From Flavobacteriaceae bacterium CG2_30_31_66 (GTDB lineage: Bacteria > Bacteroidota > Bacteroidia > Flavobacteriales > Flavobacteriaceae): 64,000 nt of DNA. The notes under the pieces are model-generated. The model worked only from the letters and a program-made list of their open reading frames with translations. It was not told the DNA's origin and ran no database searches. A program made the translations under genes and the position numbers. Where the stretch lies: contig MNYM01000050.1 in NCBI GenBank assembly GCA_001873065.1, forward strand, positions 49,616-113,615, written 5' to 3'. Below, in pieces: positions 45,931-54,338 of this stretch (the stretch's first letter is position 1; each line of letters begins with the position of its first letter).

Positions 45931-46524
45931 ATGAATTTAATTATCATTGATTACGGAGCAGGAAATATCAAGAGCATTCAATTTGCTTTTAAAAGATTGG
46001 GAATTGAAGCTATTTTGTCAAGCAATATCGAAGAAATAAAAGCAGCAGACAAAGTCATTTTTCCTGGAGTTGGAGAAGCTAGTTCTGCCATGAAAATGCT
46101 GATTGAAAGCGGATTGCATACTGTAATTCCGAGGTTGAAACAACCAGTTTTGGGCATTTGTTTGGGAATGCAATTGATGTGTAATTCTTCAGAAGAAGGA
46201 AACACACAAGGATTAGGAATTTTTGATGTGACCGTAAAACGATTTTCAAATGCAGTGAAAGTGCCACAAATGGGTTGGAATGTGATTAAAGAATTGAAAT
46301 CACCCTTATTTTCTGGAATTAAAGAAAATGAATTTATGTATTTGGTGCACAGTTATTACGCAGCATTGTGTGAAGAAACCATTGCAAAAACCGATTACGA
46401 ATTCGAATATTCATCAGCATTACAGAAAGATAATTTTTATGGAGTACAATTTCATCCAGAAAAAAGTGGCTTAGAAGGAGAGCGAATTTTGAAGAATTTT
46501 TTGGAACTTAAAACTAACAACTAA
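45931..46524 (+). CDS. hisH: imidazole glycerol phosphate synthase, glutaminase subunit
   Basis: 197 residues from ATG 45931 (MNLIIIDYGAGNIKSI). Class I glutamine amidotransferase with oxyanion PGVGEASSAM, nucleophile GICLGMQLM and catalytic His/Glu in GVQFHPEKSG. It supplies ammonia to HisF, encoded two genes on. Confidence 0.95.
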   Translation: MNLIIIDYGAGNIKSIQFAFKRLGIEAILSSNIEEIKAADKVIFPGVGEASSAMKMLIESGLHTVIPRLKQPVLGICLGMQLMCNSSEEGNTQGLGIFDVTVKRFSNAVKVPQMGWNVIKELKSPLFSGIKENEFMYLVHSYYAALCEETIAKTDYEFEYSSALQKDNFYGVQFHPEKSGLEGERILKNFLELKTNN

Positions 46525-46539
46525 AGACTAGCAACTATT

Positions 46540-47295
46540 TTGAGAATCATCCCAGCCATAGACATTATTGACGGAAAATGTGTTCGTTTAACAAAAGGCG
46601 ATTACAATACAAAGAAGATTTACAACGAAAATCCATTGGAAATTGCTAAAGGATTTGAAGCTGCAGGCATTCAATATTTGCATGTGGTAGATTTAGATGG
46701 CGCAAAAGCAAGTCAGATTGTGAATCATAAAGTGTTATCAGAAATTGCCACAAAAACCAATTTAAAAATTGACTTTGGAGGTGGATTAAAGTCTGATAAA
46801 GATTTGGAAATTGCGTTTAATTCTGGCGCAAATCAAATTACTGGAGGCAGTATTGCAGTTAAAAATAAGGAAGTTTTTGAACGCTGGATTGCCAAATTTG
46901 GCGCTGAGAAAATCATTTTAGGAGCAGATTTTTATCCTGATTCAACAGGAGGTAAAATTGCGACCAATGGTTGGCAAGAAGAGAGTGAATTGGCATTGAT
47001 TCCTTTTATACAATCGTATCAAACCAAAGGAATTCACTATGTAATTTGCACAGATATTTCAAAAGACGGCATGTTGCAAGGACCAAGTTTTGAGATGTAT
47101 AGTGAAGTTTTATCCGAAGCAAAAAATCTAAAACTCATTGCTTCAGGAGGAATTTCAACTTTTGATGAGTTGCCAAAACTAGCTGCAATTGGTTGTGAAG
47201 GAGTCATTATCGGAAAAGCGATTTATGAACATAAAATCAGTTTGAAACAATTAGAACAATTTATTAGCACCTACAAGGTTTCAAAAACCTTGTAG
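46540..47295 (+). CDS. hisA: phosphoribosylformimino-AICAR-P isomerase
   Basis: 251 residues, TTG start ([20 protein letters not shown]). A (beta/alpha)8 barrel with [16 protein letters not shown] and [14 protein letters not shown]. The last nine codons (TYKVSKTL and stop TAG) are not family sequence: they are the translated left arm, loop and right arm of a CCTACAAGGTT palindrome that has landed at the 3' end and now supplies the stop codon. Confidence 0.94.
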   Translation: MRIIPAIDIIDGKCVRLTKGDYNTKKIYNENPLEIAKGFEAAGIQYLHVVDLDGAKASQIVNHKVLSEIATKTNLKIDFGGGLKSDKDLEIAFNSGANQITGGSIAVKNKEVFERWIAKFGAEKIILGADFYPDSTGGKIATNGWQEESELALIPFIQSYQTKGIHYVICTDISKDGMLQGPSFEMYSEVLSEAKNLKLIASGGISTFDELPKLAAIGCEGVIIGKAIYEHKISLKQLEQFISTYKVSKTL

Positions 47296-47297
47296 GT
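47269..47297. repeat. REP-like palindrome at the hisA 3' end
   Basis: ACCTACAAGGTT-tcaaa-AACCTTGTAGGT: 12-bp perfect arms. It overlaps the hisA coding end and contains its TAG stop (47293-47295). Confidence 0.8.
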
Positions 47298-47324
47298 GTA
47301 ACAAAAACAATATTATAAATAGAT

Positions 47325-47352
47325 ACCTACAAGGTTTTTGAAACCTTATAGG
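47325..47352. repeat. REP-like palindrome in the hisA-hisF gap
   Basis: CCTACAAGGTTT-ttg-AAACCTTATAGG with one mismatch, 28 nt after the copy at the end of hisA. The two palindromes form a pair, and both precede the hisF ATG at 47367. Confidence 0.8.
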
Positions 47353-47366
47353 AAAAGAAAAACAAT

Positions 47367-48122
47367 ATGCTTACAAAAAGAATCATTCCATGTTTGGATA
47401 TTAAAAACGGACGAACCGTAAAAGGAATCAATTTCGTCAATTTGATTGATGCAGGAGATCCTGTAGTTTTGGCGAAACAATATGCCAATTTAGGTGCTGA
47501 CGAACTCGTTTTTTTAGATATCTCTGCTACGTTAGAAGGCAGAAAAACCATGATTGAAATGGTGCATCAAGTAGCAGAACAAGTAAATATTCCGTTTACT
47601 GTGGGAGGTGGAATTTCTTCCGTTGAAAACGTCAATGAATTGTTGAAATGGGGCGCAGACAAGGTTTCTATCAATTCTTCTGCTGTTAAAAGATCTGATT
47701 TAATTAGTGAATTAGCAGATAAATTTGGGAGTCAATGTGTGGTTGTTGCTATTGATGCCAAGCAAATTGAAGGAGAATGGTTTGTGCATTTGGCAGGAGG
47801 CACCATCCCAACAGAAATCAAACTTTTTGATTGGGCCCAAGAAGTTGAAAAACGTGGTGCAGGCGAAATTTTATTTACATCCATGAATCATGATGGCACT
47901 AAAAACGGATTTGCCAATGAAGCATTAGCAGCTTTGTCCAGTTTGGTAAATATCCCTATTATTGCTTCTGGTGGCGCAGGAACAATGCAACATTTTGTAG
48001 ATACTTTCAAAGAGGGAAAAGCAGATGCAGCTTTGGCAGCAAGCGTTTTTCACTTTGGAGAAATTCCGATTATGGATTTAAAACAAGAATTAAAAAGGAA
48101 TAATATTTCAGTAAGACTTTAA
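47367..48122 (+). CDS. hisF: imidazole glycerol phosphate synthase, cyclase subunit
   Basis: 251 residues, (beta/alpha)8 barrel. [49 protein letters not shown] and [16 protein letters not shown] match HisF. It forms IGP and AICAR using ammonia from HisH. Confidence 0.96.
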   Translation: MLTKRIIPCLDIKNGRTVKGINFVNLIDAGDPVVLAKQYANLGADELVFLDISATLEGRKTMIEMVHQVAEQVNIPFTVGGGISSVENVNELLKWGADKVSINSSAVKRSDLISELADKFGSQCVVVAIDAKQIEGEWFVHLAGGTIPTEIKLFDWAQEVEKRGAGEILFTSMNHDGTKNGFANEALAALSSLVNIPIIASGGAGTMQHFVDTFKEGKADAALAASVFHFGEIPIMDLKQELKRNNISVRL

Positions 48123-48123
48123 T

Positions 48124-48723
48124 ATGAAAATAGATTTTAACAAAAATAACGATGGCTTAGTCCCTGCAATTATTCAAGACGTTACTACAAAAAACGTTTT
48201 GATGCTGGGTTATATGAATGAAGAAGCCTATCAAAAAACCATTGACACAAAGTTGGTTACGTTTTTTTCACGAACAAAAAATCGTTTGTGGACAAAAGGC
48301 GAAGAAAGTGGCAATGTGCTCAATTTAGTAGCTATCAAACTGGATTGTGATCATGATACTTTATTGATTTCTGTCAATCCAACAGGACCTACTTGTCATA
48401 AAGGGACTGATACTTGTTGGGCTGAAAATAACGAACAAAACTTCGGATTTTTAACGCATTTAGAAAATACAATTACAGACAGAATTCAAAATTCAGATGC
48501 CAAAAAAAGTTATGTAGCCTCTTTGTTTGCCAAAGGAATCAATAAAATTGCGCAGAAAGTAGGAGAGGAGGCAATTGAAGTGGTGATTGAGGCAAAAGAC
48601 AGTAATGACGACCTTTTTTTGAATGAAAGTGCTGATTTACTATTTCATTTTTTGATGTTATTGCAAGCAAAAGGTTTTAAATTGAATGATGTTGTGGAAG
48701 TTTTAAAGGGGAGAGAAAAGTAG
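48124..48723 (+). CDS. hisIE: bifunctional phosphoribosyl-AMP cyclohydrolase / phosphoribosyl-ATP pyrophosphatase
   Basis: 199 residues. The N-terminal HisI domain (MLGYMNEEAYQKTI, FFSRTKNRLWTKGEESGN, CDHDTLLI, TCHKGTDTCW) is followed by the helical HisE domain (AKGINKIAQKVGEEAIEVVIEAK). It catalyses steps 2 and 3 and is the last gene of the his operon. Confidence 0.95.
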   Translation: MKIDFNKNNDGLVPAIIQDVTTKNVLMLGYMNEEAYQKTIDTKLVTFFSRTKNRLWTKGEESGNVLNLVAIKLDCDHDTLLISVNPTGPTCHKGTDTCWAENNEQNFGFLTHLENTITDRIQNSDAKKSYVASLFAKGINKIAQKVGEEAIEVVIEAKDSNDDLFLNESADLLFHFLMLLQAKGFKLNDVVEVLKGREK

Positions 48724-48802
48724 ATTTAAATGAAAAGTATTTTTTAAAAGCCATCAATCAGAAACCAATTAAAAAGTTATTTTTACACCTTTAAATCTAC
48801 CT

Positions 48803-49690
48803 TTGAAAAACTTAAAATTACCCATCATTCTTGCATTTATTGCGATTTACGTTATTTGGGGTTCTACGTATTTGTTCAATAAAATCGCAGTAACAGAGCT
48901 GCCTCCATTTTTTTTAGCATCTATTCGATTTTTTGTTGCGGGAGCTTTAATGATAACTCTTGCAAAAATTTTTAAACAAGATCTGCGCATTTCTAAAAAG
49001 CAATTAATCAATGCAATGATTGCGTCGTTTTTCTTTTTGATTTACGGAAATGGCGTTTTTGTATGGGCTTTAAAATATATTGACAGTGGTTTTGGAGCGT
49101 TAATTTCTGCCTCACAACCTATATTTGTATTGCTTTTACTAAGATTGATAGATAGAAAACCAATGAAAAGAAAATCAATAATTGGTATAACTTTAGGAAT
49201 GTTTGGGATGTATTTATTGGTAAGTCAGCAAGAATTAACCACTTCAGAAAACAGTTTGCTCGGAATTTTCATGATGTTAACCTGCGTTTTAAGTTGGAGT
49301 TATGGAAGTGTTTTTGTTTCAAAAGCGCAATTACCAAAAAGTTTTATGGTAAGCACAGGGTATCAAATGTTATTTGCAGGCGCAGTTTTGTGTTTTGGAA
49401 GTCTTGGTTTTCAAGAAGAATGGATTTCGCCTTTTAATTGGAGTCAAAAAGTGATAGGATCTTTAGGGTTTTTAATCATTTTTGGTGGAATTTTTGCATT
49501 TACATCATTCAATTTTCTATTAAAAAACGTTGATACAGAGAAAGTTTCTACTTCAGCATATGTAAATCCTGTAATTGCATTATTATTAGGTTGGTTTTTT
49601 CTGGATGAAAGTCTTACTAAACAATCAATTATTGCTTCAATAATTTTATTGACAGGTGTGTACTTTATCACTACTGTAAAGAAAATTTAA
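48803..49690 (+). CDS. EamA/DMT-family exporter
   Basis: 295 residues with ten hydrophobic segments in two EamA halves. IWGSTYLFNKIAVTELPPFFLASIRF and the second-half VDTEKVSTSAYVNPVIALLLGW are typical of RhaT/YdcZ-type metabolite exporters. TTG 48803 is the start that gives the normal N-terminus; no nearer ATG exists. The substrate is unknown. Confidence 0.85.
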   Translation: MKNLKLPIILAFIAIYVIWGSTYLFNKIAVTELPPFFLASIRFFVAGALMITLAKIFKQDLRISKKQLINAMIASFFFLIYGNGVFVWALKYIDSGFGALISASQPIFVLLLLRLIDRKPMKRKSIIGITLGMFGMYLLVSQQELTTSENSLLGIFMMLTCVLSWSYGSVFVSKAQLPKSFMVSTGYQMLFAGAVLCFGSLGFQEEWISPFNWSQKVIGSLGFLIIFGGIFAFTSFNFLLKNVDTEKVSTSAYVNPVIALLLGWFFLDESLTKQSIIASIILLTGVYFITTVKKI

Positions 49691-49730
49691 TCACTAATTC
49701 CCAATAAGTTAAAAAATATTTTAACATATT

Positions 49731-49760
49731 TTTGGTTAATCAAATAAATTCGTATATTTG
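49731..49760 (+). promoter_or_regulatory. promoter of the first small winged-helix gene
   Basis: TTTG (49731-49734), 18 nt, TATATTTG (49753-49760), 20 nt before the ATG. Confidence 0.6.
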
Positions 49761-49780
49761 TTTAACCAAATTTTATCCCT

Positions 49781-49984
49781 ATGAAACATTTGAATTTAAC
49801 AGCTGCTGAACAGTCTGTATTAAACGCCGTTAGTAAAGAACCACTAACAAGCTCCGAAATCTTAAAAAAAGTTGATAATGTTCCAATGATTTTGTCATTG
49901 TATAACATTTTAGACGAATTGAAAAGTAAAGGAGTCTTAAAGAGTTTCGTAAAGCAAGATAAAAAATATCATTGCGTAATTTAA
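49781..49984 (+). CDS. small winged-helix-like protein, copy 1
   Basis: 67 residues: LTAAEQSVLNAVSKEPLTSS, EILKKVDNVPMILSLYNILD, ELKSKGVLKSFVKQDKKYHC. The helix-helix-helix-strand pattern resembles a bare wHTH (BlaI/PadR-like) with no sensor domain. It is about 60% identical by eye to the next gene. It has its own promoter and terminator. Whether it binds DNA is inference. Confidence 0.7.
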   Translation: MKHLNLTAAEQSVLNAVSKEPLTSSEILKKVDNVPMILSLYNILDELKSKGVLKSFVKQDKKYHCVI

Positions 49985-50010
49985 AAAATATTTAAACTTT
50001 TAAATCAACA

Positions 50011-50052
50011 AAAAGCATTGTTTTTATTGCAAACAATGCTTTTCTTTTTTTT
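50011..50052 (+). terminator. rho-independent terminator between the two small wHTH genes
   Basis: AAAAGCATTGTTT-ttattgc-AAACAATGCTTTT, 13 perfect pairs, followed by TCTTTTTTTT. It separates copy 1 from copy 2. Confidence 0.85.
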
Positions 50053-50161
50053 GTTAAACTACATTTTTTTACCATTCACAGTTGCAATAGTGGGTTTTAA
50101 CTAATTATTTAAATTACAAGAAGATTTCAATTTACTTTTACATCATAAAATATGAAATCCC

Positions 50162-50365
50162 ATGACAACGAATAATTTTACACCAACAGAATTAGCAGTT
50201 TTAAATCTTATCAAAGAACAACCTTTAACAAGTTTTCAAATTTTAAAAAAGGTAGAATCAATTCCGATGATTCTTGTTTTATATACAATTATCGATGATT
50301 TGAAAAGTAAAGGAATCGTAAAGAGTTTTGTAGAACAAAATGTGAAATATCATTACGTAGCCTAA
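50162..50365 (+). CDS. small winged-helix-like protein, copy 2
   Basis: 67 residues, same length and layout as copy 1: FTPTELAVLNLIKEQPLTSF, QILKKVESIPMILVLYTIID, DLKSKGIVKSFVEQNVKYHY. The most conserved segment is ILKKV-x3-PMIL-LY-I-D-LKSKG, the putative recognition helix and wing. It is a tandem duplication of the preceding gene. No convincing promoter box was found for it. Confidence 0.7.
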   Translation: MTTNNFTPTELAVLNLIKEQPLTSFQILKKVESIPMILVLYTIIDDLKSKGIVKSFVEQNVKYHYVA

Positions 50366-50489
50366 TTTTTCTGATATCATAACATATCATCAAAATTCCC
50401 CAAATTTAGATGATATTTCTATTTATAAATGTGTTTTTAATAAAAACATAATTTATATTATGTTAAATAGAAAATGATAAGAAACTTAC

Positions 50490-51026
50490 CTATTTCATGA
50501 TTTCCTTCCAAGTGCCATTATAAGTAATGCTTGTTCTGTTACTACTATTGATAACAAAACAACACCTATTATTTGCAAATAATGTAATGAATATGTTGAT
50601 GATTTTATTTTTTAATTGCACAACATAATTTATTTGATATGTAGATTTTTGTTCTTTGAACTCAAATTTTGCTGTTTTTGAAACTCCTTCAAAATTGATT
50701 CCTGCATCAGCATTATAAGCAGTTGCAATTTGCAATTCTCCATAATATGGTAATGCAATTTGCAAACTATCATTTTGTACTTTGATATAATTTTGAATAT
50801 TGATCAAATTGATATTCGCCAAATTACTACCTGGTGGTAATAAATTTTCTAGTCCTTTTGTGTTTGCAAAAGCAACTGGTGTTGCTGAAGTTGCAGTAAT
50901 TTCGAAGTTCTTCTCATTCACCACTCTTTTAAAATTTTCAATTTCAGAAAGGGTTCCTGTGCTTTTACAATTATAAAAAAGCATTGCAATTGCTAAAATG
51001 AAAAATAATCTGAAATTTAAAAACAT
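50490..51026 (-). CDS. DUF4251 lipoprotein
   Basis: 178 residues. Lipobox LFYNCKST (Cys ~20) and a mature domain with NLINIQNYIKVQNDSLQIALPYYGELQIA and INFEGVSKTAKFEFKEQKSTYQI, the DUF4251 pattern common in Flavobacteriia. Function unknown; probably an envelope lipoprotein. Confidence 0.8.
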   Translation of the reverse strand: MFLNFRLFFILAIAMLFYNCKSTGTLSEIENFKRVVNEKNFEITATSATPVAFANTKGLENLLPPGSNLANINLINIQNYIKVQNDSLQIALPYYGELQIATAYNADAGINFEGVSKTAKFEFKEQKSTYQINYVVQLKNKIINIFITLFANNRCCFVINSSNRTSITYNGTWKEIMK

Positions 51027-51121
51027 ATAAGATTGATTTATATAAATTTAAAATTACAAAATCTCACCAAGCTTTTTGATAAAAAAATTCTAATTTTTAT
51101 AGTTTTCATAGTATTTTGAAA

Positions 51122-51387
51122 ATGGAATTAGATAACCTCTATGAAGATGAATTTTGTATTTGTGTCAACAAACTCAATGATATGTTGGTGCTTAATACAA
51201 AAATTTCACGAAGCGTCAAACAAGAACTCTCCTTATTACAGTTTATTTTTGAGAAAACATTAGCCATCCTTTAATTGGTGACGGAAAATATGGTGATAAA
51301 AATAACGATGACATTTTTATTGAAAACTATGGTTGGTATTTCTTGTTTTTACACGCTGGAAAGTTGTCTTTTATTCATCCTTTTTAA
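51122..51387 (+). pseudogene. TruC/RluA-family pseudouridine synthase remnant
   Basis: The N-terminal piece MELDNLYEDEFCICVNKLND and the C-terminal piece HPLIGDGKYGDKNNDDIFIE then LFLHAGKLSFIHPF lie in different frames and join directly. These are the two ends of a tRNA pseudouridine synthase (TruC/YqcB type, normally ~240 residues). The whole catalytic middle, including the RLD motif, has been deleted, and the Pro of the usual VNKP is Leu. Confidence 0.75.
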
Positions 51388-51481
51388 TGAAAATAAAATT
51401 TAATTAAAAGCTTTATTTACTGATGATTGGAATTCTTTATTTAAACAATTTTCTTGGAAAAATACCTTGCAATAATTTTGA

Positions 51482-51661
51482 TTATTGCTCTATAGATTCC
51501 GCTTCAAAACCACTTAATTCTCCCTCCTCAAAATACACAGAAACCTCAATCGGATTGCAACAAACTTCACAATCTTCAATATAAGTTTGACTTGGTACGC
51601 TTTCATCTAAAATCATTGAAATTTCTTCCCAACAATATGGGCATTGAAAAAAATGTTCCAT
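51482..51661 (-). CDS. CPXCG-motif cysteine-rich protein
   Basis: 59 residues, just below the track cut-off. MEHFFQCPYCWEEISMILDES and YIEDCEVCCNPIEVSVYF give two CxxC-type pairs, likely one zinc site, followed by an acidic tail. It matches the small CPXCG protein family of Bacteroidota and Gammaproteobacteria; the usual Gly after the first pair is Trp here. Function unknown. Confidence 0.85.
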   Translation of the reverse strand: MEHFFQCPYCWEEISMILDESVPSQTYIEDCEVCCNPIEVSVYFEEGELSGFEAESIEQ

Positions 51662-51683
51662 TTTTTTATTTTTTTTTGTAAAA

Positions 51684-53675
51684 TTAATAAAAATTCAATT
51701 CTTTAATTGCTTTTTCTACTTTCGATTTGCCTAAGTATTGTTGTTCTAAATCCGATTGAAAAGGAATGGGAGTTTCCATACTACCCACTCGTTTTATAGG
51801 TGCATCCAAAAATTCAAAACAATTTTCGGTAATCAATGCTGAAATATCACTCGCAATTCCACCAAACAATGAATCTTCATGGACAATCAAAACTTTTCCT
51901 GTTTTCATGACGGATTTAAAAATCATTGCTGTATCCAAAGGTTGCAAAGTTCGTAAATCAATCACATCAGCTTCAATCTCTGGTAGATTTCTTAAGGCTT
52001 CTAAAACCCAATGCACTGCCGCTCCATAACTGATAACACTCAAATTTTTTCCTTCTTTCAACAAATTGCCTTTTCCAATTTCTACATTAAAATATCCTTC
52101 TGAAACTTCTTGATAGACAGCTCTATACAATGCTTTGTGTTCAAAAAACAACACCGGATTTGGGTCATTAATTGCACTAATTAACAATCCTTTTGCGTCT
52201 TGTGGAAAAGCTGGATACACCACTTTTAAACCAGGTGTTTTGGTAAACCAAGCTTCATTTGTTTGACTGTGAAATGGCCCTGCACTTACGCCTGCGCCAC
52301 AAGGCATTCTCACAACAACATCTGCAATTTGTTGCCATCTGTAATGCGATTTTGCCAATAAATTTACAATCGGATTGAATCCAGAGCTCACAAAATCAGC
52401 AAATTGCATTTCAACAACAGCTTTCATGCCATTTACAGCCAATCCATAAGCCGCTGAAATTATGGCAGATTCACAAATTGGGGTATTTTTTACGCGTTCA
52501 TTTCCAAATTCGTTGACAAATCCTTCCGTGATTTTAAATGCACCACCATACTCAGCAATATCTTGTCCCATTAATATTAATTTTTCATACTGTTGCATGG
52601 ACAAACGCAGTCCATCAGAAATGGCATCAATAAAGCGAATATTCTTCTTGATTTCAGAAGGTACAATTGCATGAAATTCCTTTGATTTATAAACATCATT
52701 CAATTCATTTTCTGCATTTGGAATGATTTTTTCTTCTTCAAAAGCGATGTGTAAGTGTTCATTGATTTCTCTGGAAATAGCTTCTTTAAGTTCGATTTCC
52801 ATTGCATCAGTCAAAATTTGCTCACTTTTTAAAAAAGCTTCAAAATTTGAAGCAGGGTCTTTTGCCGCCCAAAAATCCATCAACTCTTGTGGTACATATT
52901 TAGTGCCACTTGCTTCCTCATGACCACGCATTCTGAACGTTTTGAATTCCAACAAAACAGGTCTTGGATTTGTTCGCAAGCTATTGGCCAATTCTTTCAC
53001 TTTTGTGAAAACATCAATAATATTATTGCCGTCAATAATATGACTCTCCATGCCATACCCAATGCCTTTGTCGGCAATATGTTCACAACTAAATTGCTCA
53101 GAAATGGGCGTTGATAAGCCATAACCATTGTTTTCAACACAAAATAATACAGGCAATTTCCAAACTGCAGCCAAGTTTAATGCTTCATGAAAATCACCTT
53201 CACTTGTGCCTCCTTCACCCGAAAAAACAGCGCAAACCTTATTATTTTTTTTCAATTTATCAGCAAGTGCAATTCCGTCAGCAATCCCCATTTGCGGGCC
53301 TAAATGAGAAATCATTCCAATAATATTGAATTCTTGAGTTCCAAAATGAAAACTTCTATCACGTCCTTTTGTGAATCCGTTCATTTTTCCTTGCCATTGA
53401 GAAAACAACCTAAAAAGTGGAATTTCTCTTGTTGTAAAAACACCTAAATTGCGATGCATTGGTAAAATATATTCATCTTTTTCAAGTGATGCAGTTACAC
53501 CTACAGCAATTGCCTCTTGTCCAATTCCTGAAAACCATTTTGAAATTTTGCCTTGTCTTAGCAAAATCAGCATCTTTTCTTCGATCAAACGAGGTTTTAA
53601 AAGTAATTTATATAAATGCAATAAGGTTTCATTGTTTAGGGAAGAATTTACAGCATATTCAATTTTTGGATTCAT
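51684..53675 (-). CDS. 2-oxoacid dehydrogenase E1, fused alpha and beta subunits
   Basis: 663 residues from ATG 53675 (track start is an upstream TTG). The alpha part (1-~320) has GIGQEAIAVG and the ThDP motif GEGGTSEGDFHEALNLAAVW ending in ENNGYGLSTP. The beta part (~335-663) has ILMGQDIAEYGGAFKITEGF and VVRMPCGAGVSAGPFHSQ. This fusion is characteristic of Bacteroidota branched-chain/pyruvate-type E1. The enzyme decarboxylates a 2-oxoacid and hands the acyl group to an E2 lipoyl protein. Branched-chain substrate is likely but not proved. Confidence 0.9.
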   Translation of the reverse strand: MNPKIEYAVNSSLNNETLLHLYKLLLKPRLIEEKMLILLRQGKISKWFSGIGQEAIAVGVTASLEKDEYILPMHRNLGVFTTREIPLFRLFSQWQGKMNGFTKGRDRSFHFGTQEFNIIGMISHLGPQMGIADGIALADKLKKNNKVCAVFSGEGGTSEGDFHEALNLAAVWKLPVLFCVENNGYGLSTPISEQFSCEHIADKGIGYGMESHIIDGNNIIDVFTKVKELANSLRTNPRPVLLEFKTFRMRGHEEASGTKYVPQELMDFWAAKDPASNFEAFLKSEQILTDAMEIELKEAISREINEHLHIAFEEEKIIPNAENELNDVYKSKEFHAIVPSEIKKNIRFIDAISDGLRLSMQQYEKLILMGQDIAEYGGAFKITEGFVNEFGNERVKNTPICESAIISAAYGLAVNGMKAVVEMQFADFVSSGFNPIVNLLAKSHYRWQQIADVVVRMPCGAGVSAGPFHSQTNEAWFTKTPGLKVVYPAFPQDAKGLLISAINDPNPVLFFEHKALYRAVYQEVSEGYFNVEIGKGNLLKEGKNLSVISYGAAVHWVLEALRNLPEIEADVIDLRTLQPLDTAMIFKSVMKTGKVLIVHEDSLFGGIASDISALITENCFEFLDAPIKRVGSMETPIPFQSDLEQQYLGKSKVEKAIKELNFY

Positions 53676-53725
53676 AAAGTAACGATTCAATAGAAAACAA
53701 AACTACTCATAAAGACTATTATTGC

Positions 53726-53760
53726 ATAAAAAAACCTTATCAATTTTAATGATAAGGTTG
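53726..53760 (-). terminator. rho-independent terminator of the Lrp gene
   Basis: Read on the minus strand: AACCTTATCA-ttaaaat-TGATAAGGTT, 10 perfect pairs, then TTTTT. It lies 25 nt past the Lrp stop and before the E1 gene, so the two are separate units. Confidence 0.85.
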
Positions 53761-53783
53761 TTTATTATTTCAATTAAGAAATA

Positions 53784-54263
53784 TTACATTTCTTTAAAAA
53801 TTGCATGCATCATACGTTTTTTGTCATTCAAACTTTCTTCCAAAGCAATCATAGTTTCGGTTCTGTTTACACCAGGAATATCATCAATTCTATAAATTAC
53901 ATCTTTGGCATCATTGGTACCTTTTGCTCTCACTTTACAAAAAATATTATATTTCCCAGCGGTTACATAAGCTACTGTTACATTTGGGATTTTCTTTAAA
54001 TTTTCTATTACAGCCTGTGTCATCGAAGTTTTTTCTAAAAAAACGCCAACATGAGCAATAAACGAATACCCCATTTTCTCATAATTCAACGTGAGTGTTG
54101 AACCTTGAATAATCCCTTCATCTTCCATTTTTTTAACTCGAACATGAATTGTTCCCGCAGATACCAAAAGTTGTTTTGCTATATCAGTAAAAGGTGTTCT
54201 AGCATTTTCAATTAAGATATCTAGAATTTGATGATCTATTTCATCTAAAACAAATTTTTTCAT
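53784..54263 (-). CDS. Lrp/AsnC-family transcriptional regulator
   Basis: 159 residues. N-terminal HTH (LDEIDHQILDILIENARTPFTDIAKQLLVSAGTIHVRVKKME) and a C-terminal RAM/ACT effector domain (VTAGKYNIFCKVRAKGTND). It probably senses an amino acid. The neighbouring 2-oxoacid dehydrogenase gene downstream is a possible target by position only. Confidence 0.92.
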   Translation of the reverse strand: MKKFVLDEIDHQILDILIENARTPFTDIAKQLLVSAGTIHVRVKKMEDEGIIQGSTLTLNYEKMGYSFIAHVGVFLEKTSMTQAVIENLKKIPNVTVAYVTAGKYNIFCKVRAKGTNDAKDVIYRIDDIPGVNRTETMIALEESLNDKKRMMHAIFKEM

Positions 54264-54289
54264 TTTTAGGTATTATTCAATTTATATCG

Positions 54290-54321
54290 CAAATTTATAA
54301 ATTAAATTTAATATAAAACAA
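54290..54321 (-). promoter_or_regulatory. promoter of the Lrp gene
   Basis: On the minus strand TTG (54321-54319), 21 nt, TAAATTTG (54297-54290), 26 nt before the ATG. Confidence 0.5.
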
Positions 54322-54338
54322 TGAAATATGAGAAAAGT

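Noticed and set aside
47327-47551. 74-aa minus-strand ORF ending SYKVSKTL
   Set aside because: It is antisense to hisF and its C-terminus is the translated palindrome, the same accident that ends hisA.
48798-48805. TACCTTTG as a -7 box for the EamA gene
   Set aside because: It contains the TTG start codon itself, so transcription would begin inside the coding region; no -33 element is seen. Probably chance.
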